From CAVWXT01 sp963759115 (GTDB lineage Bacteria; Planctomycetota; Planctomycetia; Pirellulales; Thermoguttaceae), in the NCBI GenBank assembly GCA_963759115.1, contig CAVWXT010000002.1, positions 62,001 to 126,000 on the forward strand: a stretch of 64,000 nucleotides of DNA. The letters are read 5' to 3'. How positions within the stretch are numbered: the stretch's first letter is position 1; each line of letters opens with the position of its first letter. Positions 36,961 to 46,552 of this stretch are shown here, one piece after another. The notes under the pieces were generated by a model that had not been told where the DNA came from, ran no database searches, and saw nothing but the letters and a program-made list of their open reading frames with translations. The position numbers and the translations under genes are program-made.

Positions 36961-38318
36961 GGACTTGTTCAAAAATAACTTAGCCGTTTCGTTTTCGTGG
37001 ACAGATGGTGTAGTTCCATTTGGGTAGGACGGTATGTCGCAACAGCCGCACGGTTGCCTTCGCTTCGTCGGACACCTTGACTTTGGTCGGGTAGAGCTTG
37101 GTGTCCAACGATGCGCGGCAGCGAAAGCCCGTGCTCGACCGTGTCGTGCGGATGTTCTTCAGCATGACTTCGTAACTGGTCAGTGGCTCGCCGGCCCAAT
37201 TGGCACTGATGAGGTTGAACATGCGGTGCTCGATCGGGTTCCACTTGGAGGCTCCTGCGGGATAATGCCCGACCGTGATCGTCAATCTGAATTCGTCAGC
37301 CAATTCTTGCAGGCCCACCTTCCAAGCCCAACAACGGTTGCCGTTGGCACCTCCGCTGTCGGCTTCGATGGCCAACCGAGACACACCCGAGTACCGACGC
37401 CGCCCAACCTTCAGCCACCACGAGCGAATGGCACGCACGGCAAAGGTCGCTGTCTGATGAGTTGTGCCGATCACGACATAGCCCTCATTGCGATTCTCGT
37501 CATAGATGCCGTAGGGATAGGCGCGGCCGCGGGCCAGTGTGGGAAAGTCGTGGTCCAGCACGTCGCGGTCCTCACACCGCCAACTGCGTCCGTTATTTTT
37601 GAAGTTGCCCACCAACTCCTTTTTCTTCGTATCCACACTGATTACCGGCCACCCTTGCCGTTGGAATCGCCGTCGCCGACGCCCCAACAGGCGGAATTGC
37701 TGATCCCGATAGGGATCTCTCTTCCCACCCAACCGCTTGCGGTTCGATCGCAACGAGTACTTCTGTGCTCGCAGCAACCGAGCCACCGTCACGTGCCCGA
37801 CCGGTACGCCACGTCGCGTCAATGCAGCGGCCAGGTTGCGGGTGGTCTTGTGCGTCCACCGCAGACCACCCATCGGATCGCCAGCCGTCGCATCCCGCAA
37901 CAGCCCCTTCAACAACTCCCGCACACGTGGCGTTTTTTTTCGACTCGTTTTCGTCCGCCGCCGGGACGCCGTACTCGCTCTGAAGACGCCACCTGTCCGC
38001 GTTCGCTTTCGCGCAATCCCCGGCGGATTGTCATACGGCTCAGGCCGGTGATTTCCGCCACCAACTGGACGCCCCCGTGTCCGCGTTGCCGGGCCACGAT
38101 CCCGGCGAACAACCGCCGACTCCGTTCGTCCAACTCGGCCATCACTCGATTGATGGCCCGATGGTACGCAACCAAATCCGCATCGCTACGCGAGCGACAT
38201 CCTCGGCAGCGACACCGGCAAATGCGCCTGCAATCCTTGTCTGCCATGACCGTCTCTCCATCCATGGAAGCGGAATACGCAGATTATACAAACGGCTAAC
38301 TTATTTTTGAACAGCGAC
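36961..38318. mobile_element. ISAzo13-family insertion sequence, 1358 bp
   Basis: The left end GGACTTGTTCAAAAATAACT and the reverse-complemented right end GTCGCTGTTCAAAAATAAGT pair in most positions over about 28 bp. Flanks show a 3-bp duplication (TCA at 36958-36960 and 38319-38321). The element carries one transposase gene on the minus strand in two overlapping frames and breaks an MFS transporter gene. Confidence 0.9.
36980..38247 (-). CDS. ISAzo13-family transposase in two frames joined at an A8 run
   Basis: The first frame (38247 to about 37935) has GGVQLVAEITGLSRMTIRRG and VRRPGGGRKRVEKK, the N-terminal helix-turn-helix of the family. The second (to 36980) has DPMGGLRWTHKTTRNLAAAL, WPVISVDTKKKELVGNFKNN, IEADSGGANGNRCWAWKVGL, YPAGASKWNPIEHRMFNLIS and NWAGEPLTSYEVML, the Rhodopirellula-type DDE core. 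The frames meet at eight A bases (37933-37940 as T on the plus strand) and a -1 shift on A-AAA-AAA fuses them into about 423 residues, the normal length. Confidence 0.88.
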
Positions 38319-38321
38319 TCA

Positions 38322-39410
38322 CCATCGTGAACAGGTTGGCCGCAAAACCCATGTGGGCCGCCGAGGCCAGCCCGACCAGGCATACGGCCAGCCACTGGCT
38401 CGCCAGCGGCGTGGCGAACACCGGCACGACGCACAGTGCGCAGATCAGGAAGGCCGTCTTCCTCGCGGCATTGACACTCCAACCGCGCTCGATCAACGTC
38501 GAGGAAATCCAGCCGCCGCCGATGCTGCCCAGGCACGTCATCAGCGAGATCATCACCAGGGGCGGTCCCCGGTCGATCAGGTCCAACCCAAATTGCTTGT
38601 GGAGAAAATCGGGAATCCAGTTGAGATAGAACCAGGAAACCGGCGCGGTCATGAACATGCCCGTGCAAAACGCCCACGTCTGCCGTTGGCCCAAGAGCTT
38701 GAGCCAGGGGATATTCGCCGTCGGCTGCGGCGGGTCGCTCAGGATGTAGGCCCGCTCAGCAGGCGACAGCCGCGGGTGCCGCCGGGGTGATCGTAGAGCA
38801 GCAGCCAGAAGATCAACCAGACGAAGCCCAAGCCGCCAGTGACGAGGAAGGCCGCTGGCCAGCCCCAGCGCACCGTAATCCAGGGCACCAGGAAGGGGGC
38901 AATCAGGCCGCCCACGTTGCAGCCCGAATTGAACAACCCGGTGGCCAGCGCCCGCTCCTTCTTGGGGAACCATTCGCTGATCGACTTGATCGAGGCGGGG
39001 AAGTTGCCCCCTTCGGCCAGGCCCAAGCCAAATCGCGCGGCCGAGAAGCCTGCGGCCGTGCGGACGGCGGCGTGGGCCATCTCGGCCAGGCTCCAGGCCA
39101 CCACCGACAGGGCCAGACCGATCCGCGAACCGATCCGGTCGATCAGTCGCCCGGAAAGCAGGAATCCGGCCGCGTAGGCCGCCTGGAACCAGAAGACGAT
39201 GTTGGCAAAATCGGTCTCCGTCCATCCCAGCGATCCTTGCAGTTCCGGCTTGAGGATGCCGAGGATCTGCCGGTCGATGTAGTTGATCGTCGTGGCGGCG
39301 AACAACAGCGAGCAAATCAGCCAGCGATAATTGCCGCCGGCCGCCGGCGGATTGGCAAAAGCGCGTGGCCCCGTCGGTTGCTCGGGGGTTGCCGTTTCCT
39401 GCGCTGGCAT
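38322..39410 (-). pseudogene. N-terminal part of an MFS transporter (sugar acid permease type), IS-disrupted and frameshifted
   Basis: ATG 39410 starts a transporter with about ten visible transmembrane helices: WLICSLLFAATTINYIDRQI (the DR-type motif of the ACS/ExuT group), NIVFWFQAAYAAGFLLSGRL, GGLIAPFLVPWITVRWGWPA, AFLVTGGLGFVWLIFWLLLY and further ones. One C is missing from a CCCCC run near 38786, shifting the frame before LSPAERAYILSDP. The ISAzo13 element then cuts it at FTMVS. It follows the cupin gene by nine bases and probably imported the sugar processed by the neighbouring enzymes. Confidence 0.88.
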
Positions 39411-39419
39411 GGTGGCCTG

Positions 39420-39857
39420 CTACTCGTATTTGACGTCGACGATGGACACGTTCCATCCGTTTTGCCGGCAGATGGCCGCGACGTGCGAGTCCCAGGTGGG
39501 CTCGTCGGCCGGCCGCCCGCCCACGAACATGTCGATGGCCAGGTATCTTAGCACGGCCGGGCCAGTGTTTTCCACGCTGTGCAGGATGTTTCGACGGGTC
39601 AGCACCACGTCGCCCGCTCGGACGGCGTGTTCTTCCCGGTTCTCGCCGGTCCAGAGCGTGCCGCAGCCCTCGATGACGTACCAGAGCTGCTCGCAGTCGT
39701 CGTGCTTGTGGGGCGTCGTCTTTTCGCCCGGCTTCAAGACGGCGAAAAAAACCTCCGCCGCCTCGCTGTCCTGGCGGTCGACGATCAGATCGGTGCAGTG
39801 CGTGGGGAAGCAATACCGCTTCAGGGAACTGGTCGGGTAGACGGTCGGTTTCTGCAT
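39420..39857 (-). CDS. Small cupin-domain protein
   Basis: The 145-residue protein is a single conserved-barrel cupin: TPHKHDDCEQLWYVIEGCGT (first cupin motif with metal-binding His and Glu) and HAVRAGDVVLTRRNILHSVE (second motif). Such proteins bind or isomerise small sugars or act as sensors. There is no signal peptide. It sits directly between the isomerase-like gene and the transporter in the carbohydrate cluster, so a sugar-related role is likely. Confidence 0.88.
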   Translation of the reverse strand: MQKPTVYPTSSLKRYCFPTHCTDLIVDRQDSEAAEVFFAVLKPGEKTTPHKHDDCEQLWYVIEGCGTLWTGENREEHAVRAGDVVLTRRNILHSVENTGPAVLRYLAIDMFVGGRPADEPTWDSHVAAICRQNGWNVSIVDVKYE

Positions 39858-39875
39858 GGTTTCTCTATTCTGTCC

Positions 39876-39925
39876 GCGGTCGAGACGGCAACGTTTAGCG
39901 GCCGACGGAACGTCGGCCCGCAGTC
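39876..39925. repeat. Palindromic repeat, family 3, copy b
   Basis: It shares the order CCGCGGTCGA, ACGTTTAGCGGCC, GACGGAACGTCGGCC with the copy near 35.15 kb (about 80 percent identical by eye). It is intergenic between the cupin and isomerase-like genes. Confidence 0.75.
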
Positions 39926-39938
39926 ACACGGCCCCCGC

Positions 39939-41509
39939 TCAACTCACCGCCAGCCAGTCGATGCCGACTTTCTTCACCGCGTAGCCGACCTCGCGGAGGT
40001 GGTCGCCGTAGGCGATCATCCAGTGCCAGCCCCGGATTTCCTCGGTGATGCGGTTCCAATCGCCCAACATGCGGATGTCGAGCTGCGTGCGGCAGATGGG
40101 AAAGAACGGCGTGTCGACAATCTCGCCGCGGAATCCCAGCCAGCGGCGGCCGGCAAAATCGGCGTCCACCACCGTGATCTTCTGCCCCTTCTTCATCTCC
40201 ACCTTGGGCGACGCGCCGAAATCAGACTCGTAATGCGTGACCAGCCGCACCGGCTCCGCCCGCTTGCCGTCCATCTTCCGCGGCGCCGTGCAGTGCGAGG
40301 CCGTGACGATCCCCTGGTGGGGCAGCGACGGATTGCAAAAGAAGAACGGCACGCCCGCGATCCGCCGCAGCAACGTGCCCGCGGGAATGCAGACGAAGTC
40401 CGACTCGCAATGGGCCAGGTAGCCCTCGTCGTTCAGCAGCGACAACGGCATGCAGGCCGTCGTGCCCGAGATCGGCATGATCGTCCGCATGCAGCCGCGG
40501 ATGGTGATGGCGTCGGTTTGCGCCTCGTCCAACAGGTCGCGAAAGACTTCCGTGAGCACAAAGGCCCGATCGACGAACTCCCGCTTGGTCTCCAGCGACA
40601 CGCCGCCGTCTTGCAAATACTTCTCCGCGGCCGCGCGGCAATTGTTCACCAACGCCGCATTGGCTTGCGCGCTTCTTGATCCGCTCCTCCACCTCCTCGT
40701 ACGAGATCACGTGGAGGTCCATTTTCCAGGTCGACTGGGCCCGCTCCGGCGCCACCGGCACGGTGCCGCTCCAGCCCGAGGGGGCCGATCACGACCACCC
40801 GCTTGCCCAGGGTGTTCTTGAGCCCTGAGAGGGCCCGCAGCCGCCAGCGCAGCTCCGCGTAGTCGTCGACCACGACGTCGTTCAAGTCCAGTCCCAGCGG
40901 CACGAACTGGTCGCCCGTCTTGCGCAGCACGTGGGCGTGGACGCCGATGTACATGTAGTACATGGGCCCCGAGCGATGGCGCACGAACATCAGGTTCCAC
41001 TTGTCCTTGGCGGCCAGGGCTTCGACCACCGCCGCGTCGCGACGCGCGGCATAGATGATCATCGCGTCGTACGGGCCCTTGGTCACCGCCGCGGCCTGCT
41101 CCGCCGTCCGAACGGTCACGAGCGGCAAAATCTCCAGGGGGAAGTCGGTCGACGCCGCCAACTGGGCAAGCTCGCGGCGGATCACAGCCTCCTCGTCGCG
41201 GATCTCCTCTTCGGTGTGGATCGCTCCCGAGTAGCGCCAACTCGTGGCCTCCTTCCGCTCGTCGACGTTGGCGTGGAACACGGGCTGCACCTTGAGCGCC
41301 AGGCGAATGGGCTGCTGCCGCGGCCGATTCTCCGTGTCACCGGCCGCCAGCCCCGCCATCGGCGTCAACACCGCGCCGGCGGCCGCAATCGTGCCCGCCA
41401 AGGTGATGAAACTCGCGGCGATTGAACCCGGCGTCCGCCGCTTCTTCCGCGGACGGCTGGGGGCAGCAACAACACTCGTGCGGTACGCTCTGGTTCGATT
41501 GATGTTCAT
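39939..41509 (-). CDS. Exported L-fucose/L-arabinose isomerase-like protein, two frameshifts
   Basis: About 523 residues after joining three frames. The N-terminus has a hydrophobic export or anchor segment (SIAASFITLAGTIAAAGAVL) behind a basic region. The first half alternates strands and helices (AMIIYAARRDAAVVEALAAK). The second half, with RTIMPISGTTACMPLSLLND, GYLAHCESDFVCIPAGTLLR and FFFCNPSLPHQGIVTASHC, resembles the substrate domain of fucose/arabinose isomerases with acidic and His metal ligands. Extra bases near 40760 and 40650 break the frame. The family assignment is moderate. It heads the minus-strand sugar cluster. Confidence 0.65.
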
Positions 41510-41922
41510 GGTCCGACATGGACGGTCTCCAGCAGTTGGGGGCTTGCGTGGGCTCTCACAGTACACCGGCAGGAAGGCAGCAACGCGCTGGCAGCGCCAA
41601 GTTCGCAGTCACACGTTTACTATCGTACTAATTGGCGTATCTGACGTAAAGCGCCGCCAGCGCGGCGCGGCGGGACGGGGGGGGCTGGTTTGAATTACGG
41701 AAGAGGAACCGTCACTCCGCGTTTGCCGCGTCCGACCGGTATCTTGACTACACGCGACACGAGCCTTACACGCCCGACTTGTCAAACAGCCAAGCGGATT
41801 TCAGCGCCACTGGCAATAGCGCTGCCGCAAACGTCTCATTTCTCGGTTCCAATTTCCCACCACTTTGGCCAGGATCGTCATCCTCCTCTTCGGTCTTAAA
41901 AGGTCGCCGGCCCACGACACCG
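41510..41922. other. Non-coding region upstream of the sugar cluster
   Basis: No gene is supported. A run of eight G bases lies near 41676, next to a CGCCAGCGCGGCG palindrome. The stretch should contain the promoter of the isomerase-like gene at its left end, but none stands out. Confidence 0.4.
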
Positions 41923-42381
41923 TCATTTGTCCTCGCTGACTTCCGGAGTGATCACCAAGCCGTCCATCAAAACGAGAATGACAAGGTCGTTCACTCCGCC
42001 TCCTTCACCACCCGTCCGGCTGTGCGCTTCGTACGTTACCTCCCACCACCACTTGTCGCGCACATCGGGATCCTCGCTGAAGTTCGGAGGATACAAGCAT
42101 TCCAGAGTCGCGAACATAAGGTACCACTTGAAGTCGTCTGAGTCCTTGACTAGTTTGTCTTTTGCTGCATTGGCCAACCGAATCGCCTTCCCCGCTGGGA
42201 ACGGAGGATTATCCGATTGCTCCATGACCCAGGAAGGCGACTTCAGCAGTCTGTCCCGCGATATCCTGCAAGCATATTTTTTTCCGAACGCATAGCTGTA
42301 CTTGAAATGCACCCCCCTTTCCTCAGCTAACCCGAACATGAAAAGCACGGGAACAACGGAAATAGCAAGGATCGTTTTCAT
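41923..42381 (-). CDS. Small secreted protein of unknown function, lower GC
   Basis: The 152-residue product has a signal peptide (TILAISVVPVLFMFGLAEER). The rest is a mixed fold with Trp-rich segments (DDFKWYLMFATLECLYPPNF, RDKWWWEVTYEAHS). Codon use is visibly more A/T-rich than in neighbours, which suggests a transferred or fast-evolving gene. No family is recognised. It is bounded by a palindromic repeat downstream. Confidence 0.6.
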   Translation of the reverse strand: MKTILAISVVPVLFMFGLAEERGVHFKYSYAFGKKYACRISRDRLLKSPSWVMEQSDNPPFPAGKAIRLANAAKDKLVKDSDDFKWYLMFATLECLYPPNFSEDPDVRDKWWWEVTYEAHSRTGGEGGGVNDLVILVLMDGLVITPEVSEDK

Positions 42382-42469
42382 AAATCACCTCATTGACTTC
42401 CACATTTCTCTTCTTCTCGTCCGCCGTAGTACGGGCATCCGTATTGGGGCGGATCGCCTCCCGGTAGCC

Positions 42470-42555
42470 GTAGGTCAGGCACTCGGTGCCTGACAGCCGT
42501 TACGCCAAATCTCTTCAACCTCGCATCAGGCACGGCGTGCCTGACCCACTTCTAC
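42470..42555. repeat. Palindromic repeat with CAGGCAC/GTGCCTG cores
   Basis: GTCAGGCACTCGGTGCCTGAC-like palindromes at 42474-42493 and 42526-42545 are themselves arranged as inverted copies, with GTAG and CTAC at the outer edges. Confidence 0.75.
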
Positions 42556-42591
42556 TTCTTCTTACGATCACCACACATCACGCTTCGCAAA

Positions 42592-43284
42592 TCAAGGCTT
42601 CGGCTCTGCCGACGCCCGTTTCGTTTCGACCATGAGCTCGCCCGTCTTCGGGTCATACACGTAGCGGTCGCCATACCGCAGCGTCGGCAGCTCGATGTCG
42701 TTGTCCTTGATGATCCGCTGCATGTACTCTTCCTGCGACTTGGGCACGCGGTTTTCGGTGGCCTTGAACAGGTTCATGGCCGCGGGGATCTTGATCGTGA
42801 AGGCCATGCGTTCTTGGATGGTGAAATAGACGGACAGCGGCGTAGTCAGCACGCCCGGCCCGTAGTCGTGGCCCCGCGCGCCCACGCCGAACTCGGCCTT
42901 CCGCTGCTCCGGCTTGCTGCCCTCGCCGGCGGCCTGCGGCTGCTCTTTCGGGGCCGGTCCCGCGTCTGCCTTCGGCGGCGCCGTCTTGACGGCACTCTCT
43001 GCGGCCTTCTTCTCCACGGTCGGAGCGGCGGCCGCCGCGGCCTGCGGTGCTTCCGCCTTCGGGGCCGCCGGGGTGGGCGGCGCGGCCGGCTCGTAATCGC
43101 CACAACCGGAAATCAGGATGGCCCCCAGGACCAATGTAAGCGTCACCCAAAGGGGACAGTCCCATTTTCGCGGCGGCAGCGCACTTTGACAGGGCAACGC
43201 CGGTCGCGCCGCGAAAATCGGGACAGTCCCCCGCGCCGCGAAAATCGGGACAGTCCCCTGTACACCGTTCAGATCAGTTCTCAT
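42592..43284 (-). CDS. Lipoprotein with repeat-derived N-terminal extension
   Basis: The 230-residue frame starts at ATG 43284. A normal lipoprotein signal (WVTLTLVLGAILISGCGD) appears only at about residues 46-63. The residues before it, including two GTVPIFAAR units, are encoded by a family 1 palindrome, so either translation starts internally or the signal peptide is buried behind 45 extra residues. Ala/Pro-rich linkers follow, then a folded C-terminus (ERMAFTIKIPAAMNLFKATE, YMQRIIKDNDIELPTLRYGD). It overlaps surE by 11 bases. Confidence 0.7.
   Translation of the reverse strand: MRTDLNGVQGTVPIFAARGTVPIFAARPALPCQSALPPRKWDCPLWVTLTLVLGAILISGCGDYEPAAPPTPAAPKAEAPQAAAAAAPTVEKKAAESAVKTAPPKADAGPAPKEQPQAAGEGSKPEQRKAEFGVGARGHDYGPGVLTTPLSVYFTIQERMAFTIKIPAAMNLFKATENRVPKSQEEYMQRIIKDNDIELPTLRYGDRYVYDPKTGELMVETKRASAEPKP
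43151..43258. repeat. Palindromic repeat, family 1, copy d, in the lipoprotein frame
   Basis: The left arm AGGGGACAGTCCCATTTTCG (43151 onward) pairs with two tandem 27-bp right arms (43205-43231 and 43232-43258, each containing GCGAAAATCGGGACAGTCCC). Each 27-bp unit is nine codons, so the duplication keeps frame. Confidence 0.88.
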
Positions 43285-44152
43285 GGCCTGTCGCCTTCTC
43301 AAGTTGGTGGTGTTGCCTGCGCTCGGTGGGCGGCGACGGCTCCGAGACCTCGCCGCCAAAGTCCGACGCCGTCTCCGGCAACCGGAACTGCCACTGCTCC
43401 ATCTCGGCCAAGACTGCCTGGCGGGTCATGTTGTAGTCCAGCGGCGTGATCGTCACCTTTCCCTTGGCCAGGGCCGAGAGGTCCGTCTCGTGCCCGGTCA
43501 TGCTGGCCGGCGGACCGCCGATCAGCCAGAAGTACTCGCGGCCCCAGGGGTCGGTCCGTTTCTCGAAGCCGTCGCCGTAGCGCGTGACGTTCATCGGGGC
43601 CACGCAAACCTCCGGCGTCCCCGCCAGCGCGGCCGTCGGGATGTTCAGGTTGTAGAGTTGCGGCTCGGGCCCCTTCCGTTCGAGGATGAGTTGGACGATC
43701 CGGCGGGCCAGCCGCGCGGCCTTGTCGAAGCGGGCGTGCTCGTCGAACTGCAGCGACACGGCCACGCTGGTGATGCCGAAGAAGGCCCCTTCGATGGCCG
43801 CCGCCACCGTGCCCGAATAGAGCACGTTGATCCCCGCGTTGAGTCCGCTGTTGATGCCGCTCACGACCAGGTCGGGCGGGCGGGGGCAAAACTCGTGGAT
43901 GCCGATTTTCACGCAGTCGGCCGGGCTGCCTTCCACGGCCCAACCCCACCGCCGGTCGCCCTCGGCGCCGCCTTCGTTGCGGAACACCTTCTTGACGATC
44001 AGCGGCGTGAGGTAGGTAATGGAATGCCCCACCCCGCTCTGTTCGATGGAAGGGGCCACCACCACGACCTCGCCGAGCTGCCGCAACTCCCGTTCGATGG
44101 CCGCCAATCCGGGGGCGTAGATGCCGTCGTCGTTCGTCAACAGGATCAGCAT
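43274..44152 (-). CDS. surE: SurE, 5'/3'-nucleotidase
   Basis: SurE removes phosphate from nucleoside monophosphates and short polyphosphates, a stress-survival enzyme. The 292-residue protein starts LILLTNDDGIYAPGLAAI with the metal-binding Asp pair and has APSIEQSGVGHSITYL, VEGSPADCVKIGI, LVVSGINSGLNAGINVLYSG and a C-terminal VTITPLDYNMTRQAVL. Length exceeds the 250-residue norm through a C-terminal tail. Its end overlaps the lipoprotein start. No pcm or nlpD neighbour is seen. Confidence 0.95.
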   Translation of the reverse strand: MLILLTNDDGIYAPGLAAIERELRQLGEVVVVAPSIEQSGVGHSITYLTPLIVKKVFRNEGGAEGDRRWGWAVEGSPADCVKIGIHEFCPRPPDLVVSGINSGLNAGINVLYSGTVAAAIEGAFFGITSVAVSLQFDEHARFDKAARLARRIVQLILERKGPEPQLYNLNIPTAALAGTPEVCVAPMNVTRYGDGFEKRTDPWGREYFWLIGGPPASMTGHETDLSALAKGKVTITPLDYNMTRQAVLAEMEQWQFRLPETASDFGGEVSEPSPPTERRQHHQLEKATGHEN

Positions 44153-44601
44153 GTCGTCCGTCTCCGCCCGGCGTCAGTTCGCAGGCACCGTTTGCATCAT
44201 ATCGCTCTGTTTCCGGCGTGGCAATGTACTCCCGGGGCGGGGGCATCCGAACAATTTGCGCGTCAAGTGGCGGTCGAACGGCTGATCACGCAGTACCCCC
44301 CAGAGATCCCGGCCGGTCTTGAAGCGGCCGTCGAGGGCTGGATGGCGCCTGTCACCGGTCCGATTTTTGCTGATTTTTTGCGGGAAATCCCTGGCATCCC
44401 TTGACCGATGCCGCCCCCAGGTCGAAAATAGGGCCGATCAAGTTGGCCGGACCGTAAGGGCGGCCGAACGGATTCCAACCGAGCCCCGGCTCGAGCCAGC
44501 GTGCGGCCCCATCCTGCCTTCGTACCTGACCGCCGCACCTGCTGAAGGAGAGGTTGCCCTCGGGCAACAACGCCGGGCAATCCCAGCCGAAGGAGGACGC
44601 G
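44153..44601. other. Intergenic region between divergent surE and the 44602 gene
   Basis: About 450 bp. Both strands are fairly open because of high GC, but no protein is recognisable. A ribosome site AAGGAGGA stands just before ATG 44602. No clear promoter was picked out. Confidence 0.45.
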
Positions 44602-45738
44602 ATGAGACTCGGCAAGACAGCGTCGGTCGAAGAGCTTCAGACGGTCGGCCGTTTTGAGGGCCTGCGGAGGCTTCTCCTTTCCGACGGGTATGCCGACCAC
44701 CTGGACAAGCCGTTGGCCTATTGGGCGTTGCCCAGCGACCGCCGTTTGCCGCTGGCCTTCCTGGGACGCCCGCTCCGCGACCTGTTGAGCACGCCCTTCG
44801 CGGAGCTTTCGGCCACGCCCGGCATCGGGCGGAAGAAGATCGTCTCGCTGGTGCTGCTGTTGGCCCGCGCCGCCCACACCGATCCGGCCGAACTGCCCGC
44901 CGCCATTCTCGATCCGCCGCTAAACGGCGCGGCGGAGGGGACGGACGGCCAGCCCTGCGACGCCGACGGCCTCGACGTGATGAACATCTCCGAGGTGACG
45001 TGGGCGCAGTGGCGGGCGAGCGTCGGCCGCCACGGTTTGGCCCACGAGTCGCTGGGCCGTTTCGCCCCCAGTCTGCAACACATGACCCGCGTCATCTGGA
45101 ACACTCCGCTCGGGGCCTACACGAGCTCCAGCCTGGCCGAGATCCGGGCGATGAAGACGCACGGCGAGAAGCGCGTCCGCGCCATCCTCGAAGCGTTCCA
45201 CGCCGTCCATACGCTGGTGGCCGGCATGGGCACGCAAGAGCATCTCGTGGTGCGGATCGTGCCTTGCCGGATCGATCAGGTCGAACAGTGGACGGGCCGC
45301 GCGTTGCAGCGGCCGGGCCTGCCCGGCCAACAAGAGATCTTCGCCAGCTTCATTCAGCCGCTGTTGGAGCAGATCCGCACCGACGCCACGCGACAGGTCG
45401 CGGCCCTGGCGGAGAGCCGGCTGGGCGTGGGCGGCCTCATCACCAGCGTGCGGCAGGCGGCGCGGAGCACGGGCCTCACCCGGCGCGTGTGTACCAACTG
45501 CTCAACGAGATCAACGACATCATGATGGTGCGCTGGCCGACCGGGCGGCATCAGGCCCATGAGCTTCGCGAGAAGTTCCAGGCCGAACGCGCTGGAGTCG
45601 GACCGCACGGCCGATCTGGGCCAGTTCCACGCCGCCGTCGAGTTGTTCTATCCCGGCAGCCGCCGCGGCGCGGCCGGATCGCTGGAGCAGGCCCGCGAGA
45701 TGGCCGAGCAGGAAGAGGAATTGCTGGAAGTGTCATAG
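44602..45738 (+). CDS. Conserved helical protein with helix-hairpin-helix, function unknown, frameshifted
   Basis: ATG 44602 has a strong ribosome site. About 378 residues after repair. Near residue 80 there is a helix-hairpin-helix (ELSATPGIGRKKIVSLVLLL) and a second similar one near 190 (SSSLAEIRAMKTHGEKRVRA). A region near 300 (VRQAARSTGLTRARVYQLLN) looks like a helix-turn-helix. Such a combination suggests nucleic-acid contact, perhaps a transcription-associated factor. One G is missing near 45486 and one base is extra near 45586. I do not recognise a named family. Confidence 0.6.
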
Positions 45739-45784
45739 ACCGCGGGGCGAACGCCGCACAGCGTTGCCCGGCGCAGCGAAGCCT

Positions 45785-45826
45785 GATGTCTTGACATCAC
45801 GGACAGTGATGCTATGATGTTAACAT
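45785..45826 (+). promoter_or_regulatory. Promoter and operator-like palindromes of vapBC
   Basis: TTGACA (45791-45796) and TATGAT (45813-45818) are 16 bp apart. Three inverted repeats overlap it: GATGTC-TT-GACATC, ATCAC-GGACA-GTGAT and ATGTTAACAT at the start codon. The expected transcription start coincides with ATG 45825 and no Shine-Dalgarno is present, so the mRNA is probably leaderless. Confidence 0.7.
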
Positions 45827-46070
45827 GAGGACTACACTGGCGCTGGACGAAGACGTGTTGCAGAAGGCACGGGCCGCGGCCACGCGGTTGCGCGTCCCGT
45901 TCAAGACGGTCGTCAATGAGGCGCTGCGTCTGGGGTTGAATGAAGTGGAGAAGCCCGCCAAGCAGCGGCGCTATCGCACGATCCCCCGCGCGATGGGGCT
46001 GCGCAAGGGCTACAACCTCGACAATATCCAGGAATTGCTCGCCCACGCGGAGGGAGAGGATTTCCGTTGA
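45825..46070 (+). CDS. vapB: VapB-type antitoxin
   Basis: The 81-residue protein starts with a ribbon-helix-helix (RTTLALDEDVLQKARAAATR, LRVPFKTVVNEALRLGL) that should bind the palindromic operator, followed by a C-terminal part (RYRTIPRAMGLRKGYNLDNI) that wraps the PIN toxin. It overlaps the toxin gene by four bases. The promoter with operator palindromes is directly upstream. Confidence 0.88.
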   Translation: MRTTLALDEDVLQKARAAATRLRVPFKTVVNEALRLGLNEVEKPAKQRRYRTIPRAMGLRKGYNLDNIQELLAHAEGEDFR

Positions 46071-46495
46071 TTCTAGTCGACGCCAACATCCTTCTGTATG
46101 CGGAAGACCTTGAGAATCCTCTGCACCGTCAGGCTTGCGACTGGTGGGATTCCCAACTCTCGGCATCGTCGCCCGTCTGCCTGTGTTGGCCGGTTATCGC
46201 CGCGTTCCTTCGGATTGCTACCAACCGCCGGATCTTTCAGCATCCTCTTGCCTTGGAAGAGGCCATCGGCCGGGTCGATAGTTGGCTTGCCCAACCGTGC
46301 GTTCGGGTGATACATCCAACAGAAAAGCATTGGCAGTTCTTCCGCGACTTGCTCACGTCGGGAAAGGCGATCGCTAATCTGGTGACGGATGCGCATCTGG
46401 CTGCCCTGGCGTTGGAACACGGCTGCGAACTGAACTCAACCGATGCGGATTTCGCGCGTTTTCCGAAGCTGGTCTGGCGTAATCCGCTGACAGAT
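46067..46495 (+). CDS. vapC: VapC-type PIN-domain ribonuclease toxin; open frame continues to 47644
   Basis: The PIN domain fills about residues 1-141: ILVDANILLYAEDLENPLHR with Asp5, PVIAAFLRIATNRRIF, TSGKAIANLVTDAHLAALAL with Asp108, and CELNSTDADFARFPKLVWRN with Asp126 and Asp128. Family proteins end a few residues after LVWRNPL. Here no stop occurs and the frame runs on for 380 more codons, antisense to the glycosyltransferase gene, to 47644. The given end marks the PIN domain; the annotated frame is 525 codons. A lost stop or a small indel near 46490 is probable. Confidence 0.85.
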
Positions 46496-46552
46496 TCTGC
46501 CGAGTTGGGGCGAACGGGGCGCCCTCGTGATCCCAGCGCCTGCGATGGGTGT

